Below, one piece after another: positions 1 through 12,047 of a DNA stretch of 64,000 nt. Each line of letters starts with the position of its first letter. Positions within the stretch are counted from its first letter, which is position 1. This DNA comes from Davidsoniella eucalypti. Taxonomy: Eukaryota > Ascomycota > Sordariomycetes > Microascales > Ceratocystidaceae. The translations under genes were made by a program, and so were the position numbers. A model generated the notes under the pieces. That model had not been told where the DNA came from. It searched no databases and saw nothing but the letters and a program-made list of their open reading frames with translations. The DNA is taken from positions 310,001 through 374,000 of the forward strand of contig RMBW01000072.1 of assembly GCA_004009845.1 (NCBI GenBank), written 5' to 3'.

Positions 1-232
1 TTATACTAGGTGGAAATAGGAATATGGTTTTGGTTGTAAAGTAAACATCAAATCATATATTTTAATTCTCTGGAAAAAATCAAATCATCAGTAGCACTAG
101 TGAACTTTAGTGAGTAATTCAAGTCAAAAGTACACATTATGCTTTTCTACCGCATACATAGCTTGAAGATACTTTAGATCAACAAAACATAGACGCGGAG
201 AACCTGGTAGTTTATACTGTAGCTAGAGTCAT

Positions 233-1767
233 TTAAGCCTTAACCTGAACTTTGCTCTTGAGCTCGTCGCCGTTGAGAGGCTTGGGACCAAGGTTGTTGT
301 GGTTACGGAAAAACAGGACAGTGTTTCCAAGACCCTCGGCCTCACGGCTGGGCTCGACCCACTGGCACCAGCGGGTAGACTGCCACATAGCACGGAAGAA
401 ACCGAGAGAGCCACCGCGGACATCAGCACGGTAGTGGTTGCCCATGACCTTCTTGATGGCCTCAGACGCCTCCTCGGCCTTGTAGAAGGGGATGGTGCTG
501 ACGTAGTGGTGTAGGACGTGGGTCTCGATGATGCGGTGCAGGATGTGACGACCAACAAAGCCGAACTCACGATCGATAGTGGCGGCAGCACCACGAACGA
601 AATCCCAAGACTCGGCAGTGTAATGAGGCAGCGAAGGATCGGTGTGCTGGAGGTAGGTAATGGCAACTGTAATTAGGATGGTTAGTTGTAGTTTTTTTTT
701 TGAGACTTAAGATGAAGAGACTTACCGAGCCAGTGGTTAACCCATAGGTAAGGAATGAAGTACCAGACTAGCATGTTGTTCCAGCCAAAGTTCTTGACGA
801 GGTAAGTCAGACCAGAGATAGCCAGAATGAGACCAAGATCACTGAGAAGAATCTGGGTGCTGTCACGGTGCTCATATAGAGGACTGCGGGGATCGAAGTG
901 GTTGACACCACCACCCAGACCGTTCGACTTGCCCTTGCCACGGCCCTCACGCTGGCGCTCATGGTTGTTGTGACCAGTGACGTTGGCAAGCAGGTAGTAA
1001 GGCCAGCCAATTAGCTGCTGGCTGACTAGGTTTAGAAGAGTTACGATGGGTGTCTCCTCACCAAGCTCGCTGATCTCCTCAACGAGCTTACCGACCTTAG
1101 AGGCGTGCTCCTCGCGGGTACGGGGAACGAAGACCATGTCACGATCCATGTGGCCAGTAGCCTTGTGATGCTTGCCGTGAGACAGCTTCCAGCTGAAGTA
1201 AGGAACCAGCAGAGCTGAGTGCAGAACCCAGCCGGTGAAATCGTTGACAAAGCGAGACTCGGAGAAGGCTTGATGGCCGCACTCGTGGGCGATGACCCAA
1301 AGACCGGTGGCGAACAGGCCCTGGAAGACAGTGTAGAAAGCCCATAGAGCTGCACGAGCGTAGTAGTTGGGCACATACTCGGGGGTGATGTAGTTGTAAC
1401 TGGCGTAGAACATGGCAGCCAGGGCGATCGAGTCACGGGCAATGTACAGGTAGCCGTGGAAAGCAGAGCGCTGGAAGCAATGCTTGGGGATAGCGTTGTA
1501 GATGTCCTTGATAGTGTAGTCCGGAGGCGTAAAGGGGTTTCCGTAGGCATCGACCAGCTTGCCATACGGGGCGCCGTTGTCCTTTGTTGACGTGTTCTTG
1601 AGCCGAGCGTCGACCTCGTCATCTGAGGCCATGGACGACAGTGAAGTCGAAGAGGCAGAAGCACGCGGGCTATCGCAGGGCGAGCCGCCAGCAGTAGATG
1701 GCGATGAGGTGCCGGTAGCGTTACGGCGCGTGGCCGGTTTGCCAGAGCTCACGGCAGTAGAAGCCAT
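233..1767 (-). CDS. Delta-12 oleate desaturase (FAD2-like), ER membrane
   Basis: Converts oleoyl to linoleoyl chains in membrane lipids of the ER, using a di-iron centre and electrons from cytochrome b5. Two exons (1767-726 and 666-233) flank a 59-nt GT-AG intron and encode 491 aa. The three histidine boxes are visible: HECGHQ (about residues 161-166), HGKHH (197-201) and HVLHH (397-401). Hydrophobic spans lie before and between them. The leucine in HVLHH fits the delta-12 class better than omega-3 enzymes, but product specificity is inferred. The N-terminus is Ser/Thr-rich and probably cytosolic. The start was chosen because the family begins with such a short tail and stop codons close the frame further upstream. 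The leader is strongly pyrimidine-rich on the coding strand. Nothing looks truncated. Confidence 0.93.
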
Positions 1768-4700
1768 TGTGAGACGAGATATGGGTTGATGGAAAGAGAG
1801 ATAGATGAATGCTTCAATGGAGACCAGCTTCCACACACTTTTGAAGGAGAAGAAAGAAAAAGAACAGGAAGAAAAAAAGAAGAAAAAAAAAGAAGAGGAA
1901 GCAAGATGAGTTTGACTGGCAAGCACAACGCACAACAAGCAGCCAAGATATATTTGGGTATTTGGGTATTTGCTATTTGCTGGGGGCACAACAAGCTTGC
2001 GGAGGAGCAAGCGAGGGAGGGGCTGGGGCGGAAAGAAAAAAAAGGAACCAGAAAAAAACAAGAGAAGAACAGATATATATGTAGATTAGCTTGGGTTCGT
2101 TTTGTATCTTTCGTTTGGCTGCAATTGCTCTACTGGGGGCTGCTTCATGCTCGGGACTGACGACGGCTACTTAGAAAGTAGTTGCTACATCCCGACTGGA
2201 TCTGTTCTGGCCGGAAACTACGTTGTCTGGCGAAAGTGGGTATGGACTCTCTCGAATAAGGTCATCAATGATAGTGAGACTGACACTACGATTATTGCTT
2301 TGTTGAGCAACTAGTTGTTTTTTCTTTCTTTCTTCAAGTGTTCTTTTGCTGGGTTTGGAAAGCTACATATATAATAGTACCTCAGCCAATAGCATGTAGT
2401 CTGTATCGGCCACATTAGGTGTTTCCAGTTATACCTAATCGAAACATTGGCGGAGAACGCAAAAGGCCGTGGATCCTTTCCCGACATGGATAAATTTGAG
2501 GTTAGCCCCAGAAAAGCCAAGGGCATAAGAGGATGAGGAAGAGGATGAGGACGTTCTCGCTCACGGACACAGTTGACCTTGAGAAGTTCCTAGATATATT
2601 CGTTGGCCGGAGGGAAGGAATAGCCATTGTAAATCATCTGGCGATTCTGGCTCTAAATCTGACCAGGAGAGGCCGAGAATGGCAAATCTGGTAAGACTAA
2701 CAAGTAAAGAGCGGTTCAGTTGATGAAAGAGCCCCAAAAAGGGCGACAGGAAAGAAGGTTGTTGTTATGCCGGTTACCTGTCTCCTTTTGCGGCTCATTT
2801 GGTGGTGTTTTTCAGCCAACCACAACCCCATCCAAATCGATTTAGTTGGGCCATCTTAGTCTGGCCCTCTTTTGTTTGCACAGTTTTTTTCTCCTTCTTT
2901 CCTTCTAGGACCCTTCTATTGTTGGCCACTAAGAAGATAGCCGGGTTTTGACCTTCTTTGGGCAAGTGGCAGGCCGCGAACCCCTGGCAGAGGCTGTTAC
3001 TACTGCTACTTAGTATCACTTATAAGTGCTCACTCTTTGCTTATACTCTAATTGCATGCACAACAAAGTGTAGCGTCGCACTTGGTGGTTCCCGGCCAGA
3101 TCTGCGCTGTTGTGGTAGTGAGACTGGCAGATTATTGTTGCTGGCTTGACTTAGGAGAACCTCCTCCTTGTTGGTGGCAATATTGAGGACTCGGCGATCT
3201 CCTTCAAAGCTAGCTTTAGAGCCTTGATAAGTGTCTGCTGGATGACTACCTGTTATTTTAGTACAAATAGATAGCTGCTTGCCACTTGAAGTCGTCTGAA
3301 AAATTCAAGACATTAAATTTATTTTTTAAGAAAAACAAATCTGACAGAAAAAGAAGGGACCCCTGCTTTCTCTGTCCTAATCATCTTTGGCTATTTGGCA
3401 CAAACTTTGTTGGGAAATAGTGGGACCCACCTTCACTTTGTGCTGGCACAGGACTCGGACTAATCTTCGGCCTAGCCTTAAGCCGGCTCCTGAGCTGAAG
3501 CTCCCCAACTAAGTTGAGGTTGATAGCCCTCATTTATTACCACATGTGTATGATGCGGGATCTGTAAAAGTATGTGAAGCAGCCCCAACATATATAGAAC
3601 AGCTTCTCTTAGCCTAAAAGATACCTGCCGTTGCAGCCCAAGACAGTCCAGAACTGGCTGGCCTATAGTTTTCCTACCGAGTTTGCTCTCACTGCCTCCA
3701 GCCCTGGCTTACAGGAGGACAACTGTCTATCCTCCTTTATTCTAGTTCAGCAGAAGATGATAATACTAATCATGCTATACGACATTAGGCTGCTACAGAA
3801 GTGATAGAGGGAGATATTCCATGGCGTACTATGTACATGCCTGTAGAGTAAATGGCATTGCTACTGAGGTGGGCAAAAATCCGTGTATCTTATCCTATCC
3901 TAAACATAATTATCGAAGCACACTTTGTTGTATGTCGTCGATCTCGTTTTACCGCCAATGTATGGCACGCCTGAGCTTTGTTGAGACAGCACCACTATCG
4001 TACAAGCCGAGGTTGTCAGCATTGTGCTATGTATTTGTATATCGAGCACTTGATTCTATGTGCCATCCACCGGCACTGTCTATATGGACAGGACAGAAGA
4101 GGTAAAGAAATATCAAAGCTGTAAATCCTTAGCTAAACACATCTATCGATGGAATCCATGTGCTCATTTACTTGCTACTTTTGTATAGTTGAATACATGC
4201 AGTGTGTGAGAGTAACTACATATATACATATCTACAAAACTTAACTGTATCTTGGTAGACAGATCTTGTATTGGCCAGTTCAGACACTTGACCAATATTG
4301 TGCTTTATTTACTATCACGAGCTATAAGTTCACTAGGTGACATATTTTAGTGACTCTCAACAAAAAAATCTTGCCGTTTTGGCCTTGAAGTTTAAAGTCA
4401 AGAAACCTAATACGCATGAGTTCGTATAATAAAGTGCATTTACAACTAAACTCCCTCCCCAACAAAGTGCAAAAATCATGTTTGTTTTATCTAAGGTCTA
4501 AGCCATTAATTTTGCCGCATCGTTGATGATTATATGGAAATTTTCTAATTCTACAATATCAATGCACCAATCCGTAAATATAGCGCGGTATAACTTTCAA
4601 TCTATGTTCAATATCGAGAATATATACAACCAGACCAGTTATTTGAACGAATCAGGAAATGAACGGTAGTTGTTTATGGGTGTCTTTTTTTACGCCTTGG

Positions 4701-5424
4701 GGCATGTCTAAATGAAACACGAACAAAGGTTACAGAAATCGAGTTGGCCTAACTATATATCGACGTCTACCTAAATCCCTAAGATTATACGACGCATAAA
4801 GCTCACAATTGATTACTATGGTTCATCTCTAGTCAATCAAGTGGTTCTTCTTTCCATCTTGCCATAAAGTTATATACTATTGTAATTATCACATGATAAC
4901 ATCCCATATTACAAATATTTATATTGTAGGATAAATGTGGAACTTCACGAGCAATAGTGGTAGTGGTGACTCTGTACGTGACCAAGGAGATCCATTTACT
5001 ACCAAGCTGACCACGGAATAACTACATGTCTGTACGTATGCTCCATGCTTTACTTCAATGTCACACACGAAACAACAAACAGATATCTACGTTGGGGTGA
5101 GTCTATGCTCAGCCCAATTTCGTATTGGTTTCGAGAAAGTATTACTTTTGGAATTAAGATGTACGAAGTAAAGAAAAAATATAAAAAGAATGACCTTGTT
5201 TTAACCCAGTTCTATCTACTCCATCCAAACCAATAAAATAAAACAGGAAAATAGAATGCACAAGGAGCATGACAGATACCCAACCATTGTGTGAAAACAG
5301 GTACAAGCACTTTTTTGTTGATACCACCGAGCCTAACCTATAGAAACTGTGATGATGGCGAAGAAGAAACATATGCTTTTTTTTAACCCTTTTTTTCCTT
5401 TCTGAGTATTATTGCTATATTTAT
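1768..5424. other. Intergenic region upstream of the desaturase
   Basis: About 3.7 kb with no coding frame I can support. The first 300 bases hold an A/G-rich stretch on the plus strand, which is a C/T-rich 5' leader for the desaturase. The rest is increasingly AT-rich, with only short random frames and no repeats, tRNA boxes or transposon ends that I can see. The last part includes the 3' flank of eIF3b. A long upstream regulatory region or a non-coding transcript is possible but not shown. Confidence 0.5.
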
Positions 5425-7849
5425 TTAAGCAACAATCTCCTCCGTCTCTTCCAAAACATCCTCAATGACTTCCTCGACAGTAGCCAGTTCAGCATCCGGC
5501 ACGTTAAGGGTAGCCGTCTTGCGAGCCAGCAGGTCGGCCACAGGGTCCTGAGGCAGACCCAGAGCTTCGCGCTCTTCCAGTACCTCGTCGCGGATAGACA
5601 GGTAGAAGTCGTACCACTCGTTGAGCTTGTTGCGGCGGTCCTCGACGACGGCCTGGTCGGCTGAGGCACCACGCTCGGCATCCTCACGCTCGAACTGTCG
5701 GGCGTACTCGCGCAGGTTCTTGCGAACAGTCTTCTGCTCCTCCTTGGTAAGGAGGGTGGGAGGGCGAGGGCGCCACGACATGGCCTTGAACTTGTCAACG
5801 TGCTCCTCACGTAGAAGCTCACCACGGAAATCGTAGATATGGTAACCGTTCTCAATCTATATGGGGAAAAATCAGTTAGTTATCTGTATGAAGCTGGAGT
5901 TGATTGGCATGTAAAAACACTTACGGCGTGCTTCCAGAAGGAAGACCATGTGGCCATGTAACGGCCAGAGGGATCCCACTCGATGTCAGTGACACCGTAG
6001 TGGTCAGCAACGTTCATGAGCTGCAGGTTAGCCATGAGGTCCTTGTCAGACTCGGGCTTCTCACCCTCGAAGTCGACATCGTAGAACTCTAGATCCGAAG
6101 ATTGCTGGTTATGAACGGTAGCAAGGCAGACAAAGCGACCGCGGGGCGACCAGTAGATGGCGTTGGCGTTCTTCTTTTCCAACGTCCGCAGAAGTTTGAA
6201 GTTACCAGTGTGGGGGCCCTTGGCCTTCTCGGGGCAGTAGAAAGAAACCGAGGGCTTCACGGGCACGGCAGCACCGGCAGGAGTCTCGGGAGTGGTGATT
6301 ATGACGAAGCGGTCGCCCTTAGGCTCCCACGAGAAATTGCGGACGATATCTTTGATGGAGCTGACGACCTCAACGGGCACTCCCTTTTCACGGATGCGGA
6401 AAATTTCCAGAGTAGCCTCCTGGAACTTCTTGGACTTGGAGTGACGGTCGACCTTGACGCAGAGGTACTTGGCGTCTGATTGCCAGTGCAGCTTAGCATC
6501 GGTGACACTGAATAGGTTAAGAGTACGAACAATCTCCTTGGAGGGAATGCTCATCAGACCAACCTTGGCTGGGTTGCTGCCCAGCTCGGGAGTCCAGTAG
6601 CATAGAAGCTGCTCGTACTTCTTCACACCATCACGCTGAGGAGTGGCAGGAGCCCATTCGAAGTCAACAACACCCTCAATCTTGATGCTGGACTTGTCAA
6701 GCATATTCATTCGAGGAAGCTCAAACACTGATATGGACTGGCCAGGGTTGATACGGGCAACGTACTTATCATCAGCCGACCACTTGAAAACGGGCCACGA
6801 AGCGAAGGGGCGCTTGTCAGCGCCATCTTCGCCAGGGACTTCAATGTTGGCGAACGCACGCAGAGGAGCACCGGTGTCGATATCCCAGATGACAAAGTTC
6901 TTTCCGTCATAGTCAACAGACAGGACGGGGTGACCCTCCTCGGGGATGCTAATAGGACGGGCAGACCATGTGGTCATGTACTTCTCCTGGGAAGAGAAGT
7001 GAACCATGTTGCAGAAGGGGTGGGCAAATCTCCGCAGACGAGTCCACGAAGCGCCAGCCCATAATTGCACACCCTGGGCATGGACTGATGTGAGGTAAGT
7101 ACCGAGAGGAGACCACTGAACAAAGGTGTCGGTCCAGTTTTGCCGGTCGACAATGTTCTCGGGGTTCTCCTTCTCGCTATTCCAGAAGACACCGACTGAC
7201 TCGCCACGTTGCATGACGAACTGATCGCGGCCACGCCCGCTGGGGTCGGACAGGAAAGAACGAAGGTGCTCCTTCTGCTTGAAGGGCTCAATAACAGGAG
7301 GGACGTAAGTCTCGGAGATACGGCCTTCGCGGCCATATCTATCGATATCGGACATCTTGTTCACGCGCAAGGTGTGCTTCTTATCGAGAGCAATGCCGTC
7401 CAGCTGGCGAACAGCATTGGCAGCCTCATTGGGAGTGTTGTACTCGACGAAGGCAAACCTGGGTGAATTCACGTTAGAAACAGAGCGCTGATATATTGGT
7501 AGGTGGGCTGGATCTTGGTTCCAATATCAAAGATGAATTGACGTGACATGCTTATATGCTATAGGGACAAGACTCACTTCAGCGACTTGCCGTTCTCGCC
7601 CATGGGCATGTAGAAAGAATCTTCGTGGATGGTGCCGGCAGCGACTAGCTTCTTGGTCAGGAAACGGACCAGCTTGGGCTTCTGGTCCTCGTTGACCTCG
7701 GGAAGGCCGTCAACGACGACAAAGGTGTCATAGCCAGACTCTAGCTGGACCTCGAACTTTTCGCGCAGATCAGACAGATCAATCTCATCCTCATCCCACT
7801 CATCCTCGTCAAGGTCCGCGTCGCGGAGATGGTCGAATGAAGGTGCCAT
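5425..7849 (-). CDS. Translation initiation factor 3 subunit b (eIF3b/Prt1)
   Basis: A scaffold subunit of the eIF3 complex, which recruits mRNA and initiator tRNA to the 40S ribosome in the cytosol. Three exons (7849-7578, 7458-5925, 5856-5425) give 745 aa, the usual fungal length. An acidic N-terminus leads into an RRM (about residues 40-125) with a KFAFVEY RNP1-like strand that spans the first splice junction. A WD40-like beta-propeller follows (about 150-640). The charged, helical C-terminus (KFKAMSWRPRPPTLL and onwards) is where family members bind other eIF3 subunits. Intron 1 (119 nt) and intron 2 (68 nt) have standard GTGAGT and GTAAGT donors. The gene diverges from the CCT beta gene across about 750 bp. 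Confidence 0.95.
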
Positions 7850-8598
7850 GGTGTAGGTTGTGCTGTATGAAATGTGAATAGAAGGGTCGTCGCGGGGCAG
7901 GCGGGGTGGTACGAAAGATACTTTTTGCGTCTAGGGGCTGTTGAAAGAATTCGCTATATGGCTCTGATAGGGGTTTCCAGAGACAAAATCGACCGTCCGA
8001 CGTCTGTTATCGGGGGATGATCGAGTGATGAAGGAATGCCGAACAAATTGGCCGGTGATGAGATGGTTAGGGTCTCTTGGGTGTAGACACAGCAGCAAAT
8101 TGGACCGTCAAAAGACTGTTCACGATCCAGAAAATTGTGGGATAAATTTGGCGAACTCTTTTTTTCGAGGGTGTGTGCGGAGCACGGTGCACAGACAGTG
8201 CGCAGCGTGTGCCCCGCCATATCCAGTATGCGATAAGCGCAGCGTCACAGTGCTATCGGCGCGCGGGCAGCTGGGGCAGTGGGAGATTCACGGCTAATCA
8301 GCATCCTCACCGAGCAGCTGGGTTTTGTTTGTTACGGCACGTATAAACAGTGCCACTAACCAGGGGGTCAGCGAAGCTGGATGGAGGGGCAAATCGGCAG
8401 CTCAAGGCAGAAAATTTCCAGAACGGCTAGGCTCTACAAGCAAAAGCACTACATCTGCCCTTGTTGTACTTCACTCTAAAGCCAGATCACCACCAAAAGC
8501 ATCGCGACTGGAGCCTCTTCTTCACAGCCGTGCTGCCCTCTGACTCCCTTCTTCCAGTCACTCTTCCCGCCCAATTTGCTGGATACCCATTTGCAGCC
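7850..8598. promoter_or_regulatory. Shared divergent promoter region, eIF3b and CCT beta
   Basis: A 749-bp region between two divergent start codons, both for abundant housekeeping proteins. It is more GC-rich than the surrounding spacers. The stretch just before the CCT start codon is C/T-rich on the plus strand. No TATA box in a convincing position was seen. Its role as a two-way promoter is inferred from gene orientation. Confidence 0.55.
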
Positions 8599-10391
8599 AT
8601 GGTACGTCGTCTCCCCTCTTCCTAGTCTGCAGTCAAAGCAACAGCAAGCAGCATATTCCCTTTTAGCATGCGCCCCTCCTAACCCGATGCTCGCTCGCGG
8701 CGTTGCTGGTCCAAATAGTCTTCATTCAGCCCTACCCAGATCTTCGAGGACGGAACCACCCAAGAAAAGGGCGAGAATGCCCGTCTGTCCGCCTTCGTTG
8801 GCGCCATTGCCGTCGGTGATCTCGTCAAGAGCACCCTCGGCCCCAAAGGCATGGACAAGATTCTACAGTCGGCGTAAGTTGCACCCTAGCCCGTGATAAG
8901 CGACCCCTCCAAAACACGTCAAGCCATTCGATTGCTAATCACACGTCGCAATGCAGGTCGACTGGTGAGATCATGGTAACGAACGACGGTGCCACTATTC
9001 TCAAGGCCATTGCTCTCGACAACGCCGCAGCCAAGGTCCTCGTCAACATTTCCAAGGTCCAGGATGACGAAGTTGGTGACGGCACCACCTCCGTCGCTGT
9101 TCTCGCCGCAGAGCTGCTCCGTGAGGCTGAGAAGCTTGTCGACAAGAAGATCCACCCGCAGACCATCATTGAAGGCTACCGGATAGCTTCCCGCGCTGCT
9201 CTTGACGCCCTTGAGGCCTCCGCCGTCGACCACAGCAACGACCCCGACGCCTTCCGCAAAGATCTTCTCGCCATCGCCCGCACTACCCTCAGCTCAAAGG
9301 TTCTGTCTCAGGACCGTGACCAGTTCGCTGAGCTTGCTGTCAATGCCGTTCTCAGACTCGGCAAGACTGCCGACCTCAGCCACATCCAGATCATCAAGAA
9401 GGCGGGTGGAAAGCTGTGCGAGTCGTACCTAGACGAGGGTTTCATCCTAGACAAGAAGATTGGTGTTAACCAGCCCAAGCGCCTCGAGAAGGCCAAGATC
9501 CTTATTGCCAACACCTCCATGGACACTGACAAGGTCAAGATCTTCGGTGCTCGTGTCAAGGTGAGCTCGACCGGCAAGCTAGCTGAGCTAGAGAAGGCCG
9601 AGAAGGACAAGATGAAGGCCAAGGTCGAGAAGATCAAGGCTCACGGTATCAACTGCTTCATCAACCGTCAGCTGATCTACAACTGGCCCGAGCAGCTGTT
9701 CACCGATGCTGGTATCATGTCTATCGAGCACGCCGATTTCGATGGTATTGAGCGTCTAGCTTTCGTAACCGGTGGTGAAATCACCTCCACCTTCGACCAC
9801 CCCGACCAAGTCAAGCTAGGTTCTTGCGATGTTATCGAGGAGGTCATGATTGGCGAGGACACCCTCATCAAGTTCTCTGGCGTTGGCGCTGGCCAGGCCT
9901 GCACTGTCGTTCTACGTGGTGCCACTGAGCAGCTTCTGGACGAGGCCGAGCGCTCTCTACATGATGCCCTAGCTGTGCTTTCGCAGACTATCAAGGAGCC
10001 CCGTACTACTCTAGGTGGTGGTTGCGCCGAGATGCTGATGGCCAAGGCTGTCGAAGGTGCCGCTACCCGCGTTGAAGGCAAGCGCCAGATGGCCGTACAA
10101 AGTTTCGCCATTGCTCTTCGCCAGTTGCCCACCATCCTAGCCGACAACGCCGGTCTAGATTCGGGTGATCTCGTTTCTCGCCTACGCAAGGTTATCTACG
10201 ATGGTATGAGCACCTACGGTCTAGATCTCATGATTCCCGGCGGTGGCATCGCTGATATGCGTGACAAGGGCGTCATGGAAGCGTACAAGCTGAAGAAGGC
10301 TGTTGTATCGTCGGCTAGTGAGGCTGCCGAGCTTCTGCTGAGAGTAGACGACATAATCCGTGCGGCGCCGCGGGCGAGAGAGAGACATTAG
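8599..10391 (+). CDS. T-complex protein 1 subunit beta (CCT2)
   Basis: Beta subunit of the cytosolic CCT/TRiC chaperonin, which folds actin, tubulin and WD40 proteins using ATP. Three exons (8599-8601, 8719-8873, 8957-10391) encode 530 aa, the normal family size. The first coding exon is only the ATG; joining it to position 8719 gives MSSFSPTQIF, matching the family N-terminus in phase. Chaperonin motifs are visible: LVKSTLGPKGMDKIL, VTNDGATIL, GDGTTS with its nucleotide-contacting aspartate, and GGGCAEML near residue 400. The C-terminus (DDIIRAAPRARERH) is ordinary for the family. The two introns (117 and 83 nt) crowd the 5' end. Downstream lies an AT-rich spacer shared with a convergent TBC gene. 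Confidence 0.95.
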
Positions 10392-12047
10392 ACGGTTCAT
10401 TCCTTCTTTATCTCTCTACTTTTTTCATGATTTCTTTTACTCTCTTTTTTTTCTACTTGTTCTTCTTCACACTGTGCCTTTTTCTCCCGCTTCCTTTTAC
10501 ATATACTTCTTCCCTCCCATGTGTTATCCTATCTCCATCTTTCTGCCTTCGTTTCCTTTTTTCTTATTCGACACTTTGTGTTCATCTCTCTATTTCCCAA
10601 AGACATGAATGATCGGAAAGAAGGAAACAAGAATATCAAAAAGGAAATACTTCACAAAATAAATGAGGGAAGACTACGACAAAACAATAACTCGCTCTCA
10701 TCGATGTATTTATACCCATCTCTTATTTCTCACCTTATATCTATCCTTCTCTCTTCCTCTTTGATACACACCTCTTCACTTTATTTTTCTGATTTTCATC
10801 TCTTATGTCTTCAAAGACTATGGGATAGCTTCCATATTGAAACCTAAATATTTAAACCCCATCCGCTCTCCTCCCCCTTTCCTCGTCACAAACCATCTAT
10901 AGATCATAAGAGAAAAACAAGGCATATTTGTCGAAGGACATCTAATAAATTATACAATTTCACGACTGTAACCCTACTCGCTATCGATAACTCTGTGAAT
11001 TGAAGTCAATTTGAAAGGAAGGCTGAAAGTTGATAATGATGTTTGAAATTCCAAATATATGATCTACTTTCTGTCAATATACAGTTGATATGACTTTATA
11101 GTATTAACTACATATGACTATAAGTAAATGACAATAGTTGAAACTAATATATAGACACTTATGACTCCATGAGAAGGAAAAAAGAAAAATAACATGCAAT
11201 CAACCAGAAATGCGGTTAAAGCAAACAGTAGATAGCCCAAAAAACTTATGATGGTACGACAAAATGAAACAATATAGAGAAAAAATAAAACCAAAACAAA
11301 CATAGGAATATAGCAAAGTGAGTTGTGTTATAGAAGCACAGCAACAAGTAAAAGGAAACGATATTGGGTCTTGTAGTCTATAAAAGTATGAAATTTTTGA
11401 TATATAATCATTGTAATCATCCAATCGGAATAAGCATCGGTGATGAAAAATAAGGTAGATATAAGAGAATAAAAATATGTGTTCCGGTTTGACATGGTAA
11501 AAAAGCAATAAAAAATACTGGGCCAGAATAACCTATGAAATTACAGTTACGGGTATTATAAATATAGTTGAAGGTAGAAAGAGGTTAAATGCTATCCCAG
11601 TATTTTGATGAGAGAAGGGAGAAGAAAATATGCGGCCTTGATTATCTGTAAAGCCTTGAAAGGGGAGAATATGATAAAGGCCCAGATATAGTTCAGAGAG
11701 ACCTATTAAGGAGAGTCGAGAAGTGAAGATATGAAGAACAATGGTAGCGTGCAAGCTAGAATGATGTAAAAGAAACGAAGAAAAAAACGCCGTTGTAATA
11801 TGCGTATGGATATCAGGAAGAGGCGTTCAATGTAATGTGAGTTAAAAGACAAGGAGAAAGAAGATACATGTCATGAGAAGACGACAGCGCTATTTTTGGT
11901 ATGGCGGGCATTGTACCGTTCCATATACATAAAGGTCATGACAATGGCAGTGATGATGGCATTGAAAGTGTGCCAATGCAAAGATGTTGCAAGCTCATGC
12001 CCAGAAGAGAAACTATATGCACCATGGATATATGTGTTTCAGTGTGC
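10392..12047. other. AT-rich spacer between convergent genes
   Basis: About 1.65 kb between the stop codons of CCT beta (plus strand) and the TBC gene (minus strand). The first 200 bases are T/C-rich on the plus strand, typical of a fungal 3' UTR. After about 10900 the sequence is AT-rich with only short random frames. No gene, repeat or RNA was recognised. Confidence 0.5.

Noticed and set aside
229..666. Long minus-strand frame MPLPTSS over the desaturase second exon
   Set aside because: It is out of phase with the desaturase, whose spliced exon 2 uses another frame and carries the HVLHH box.
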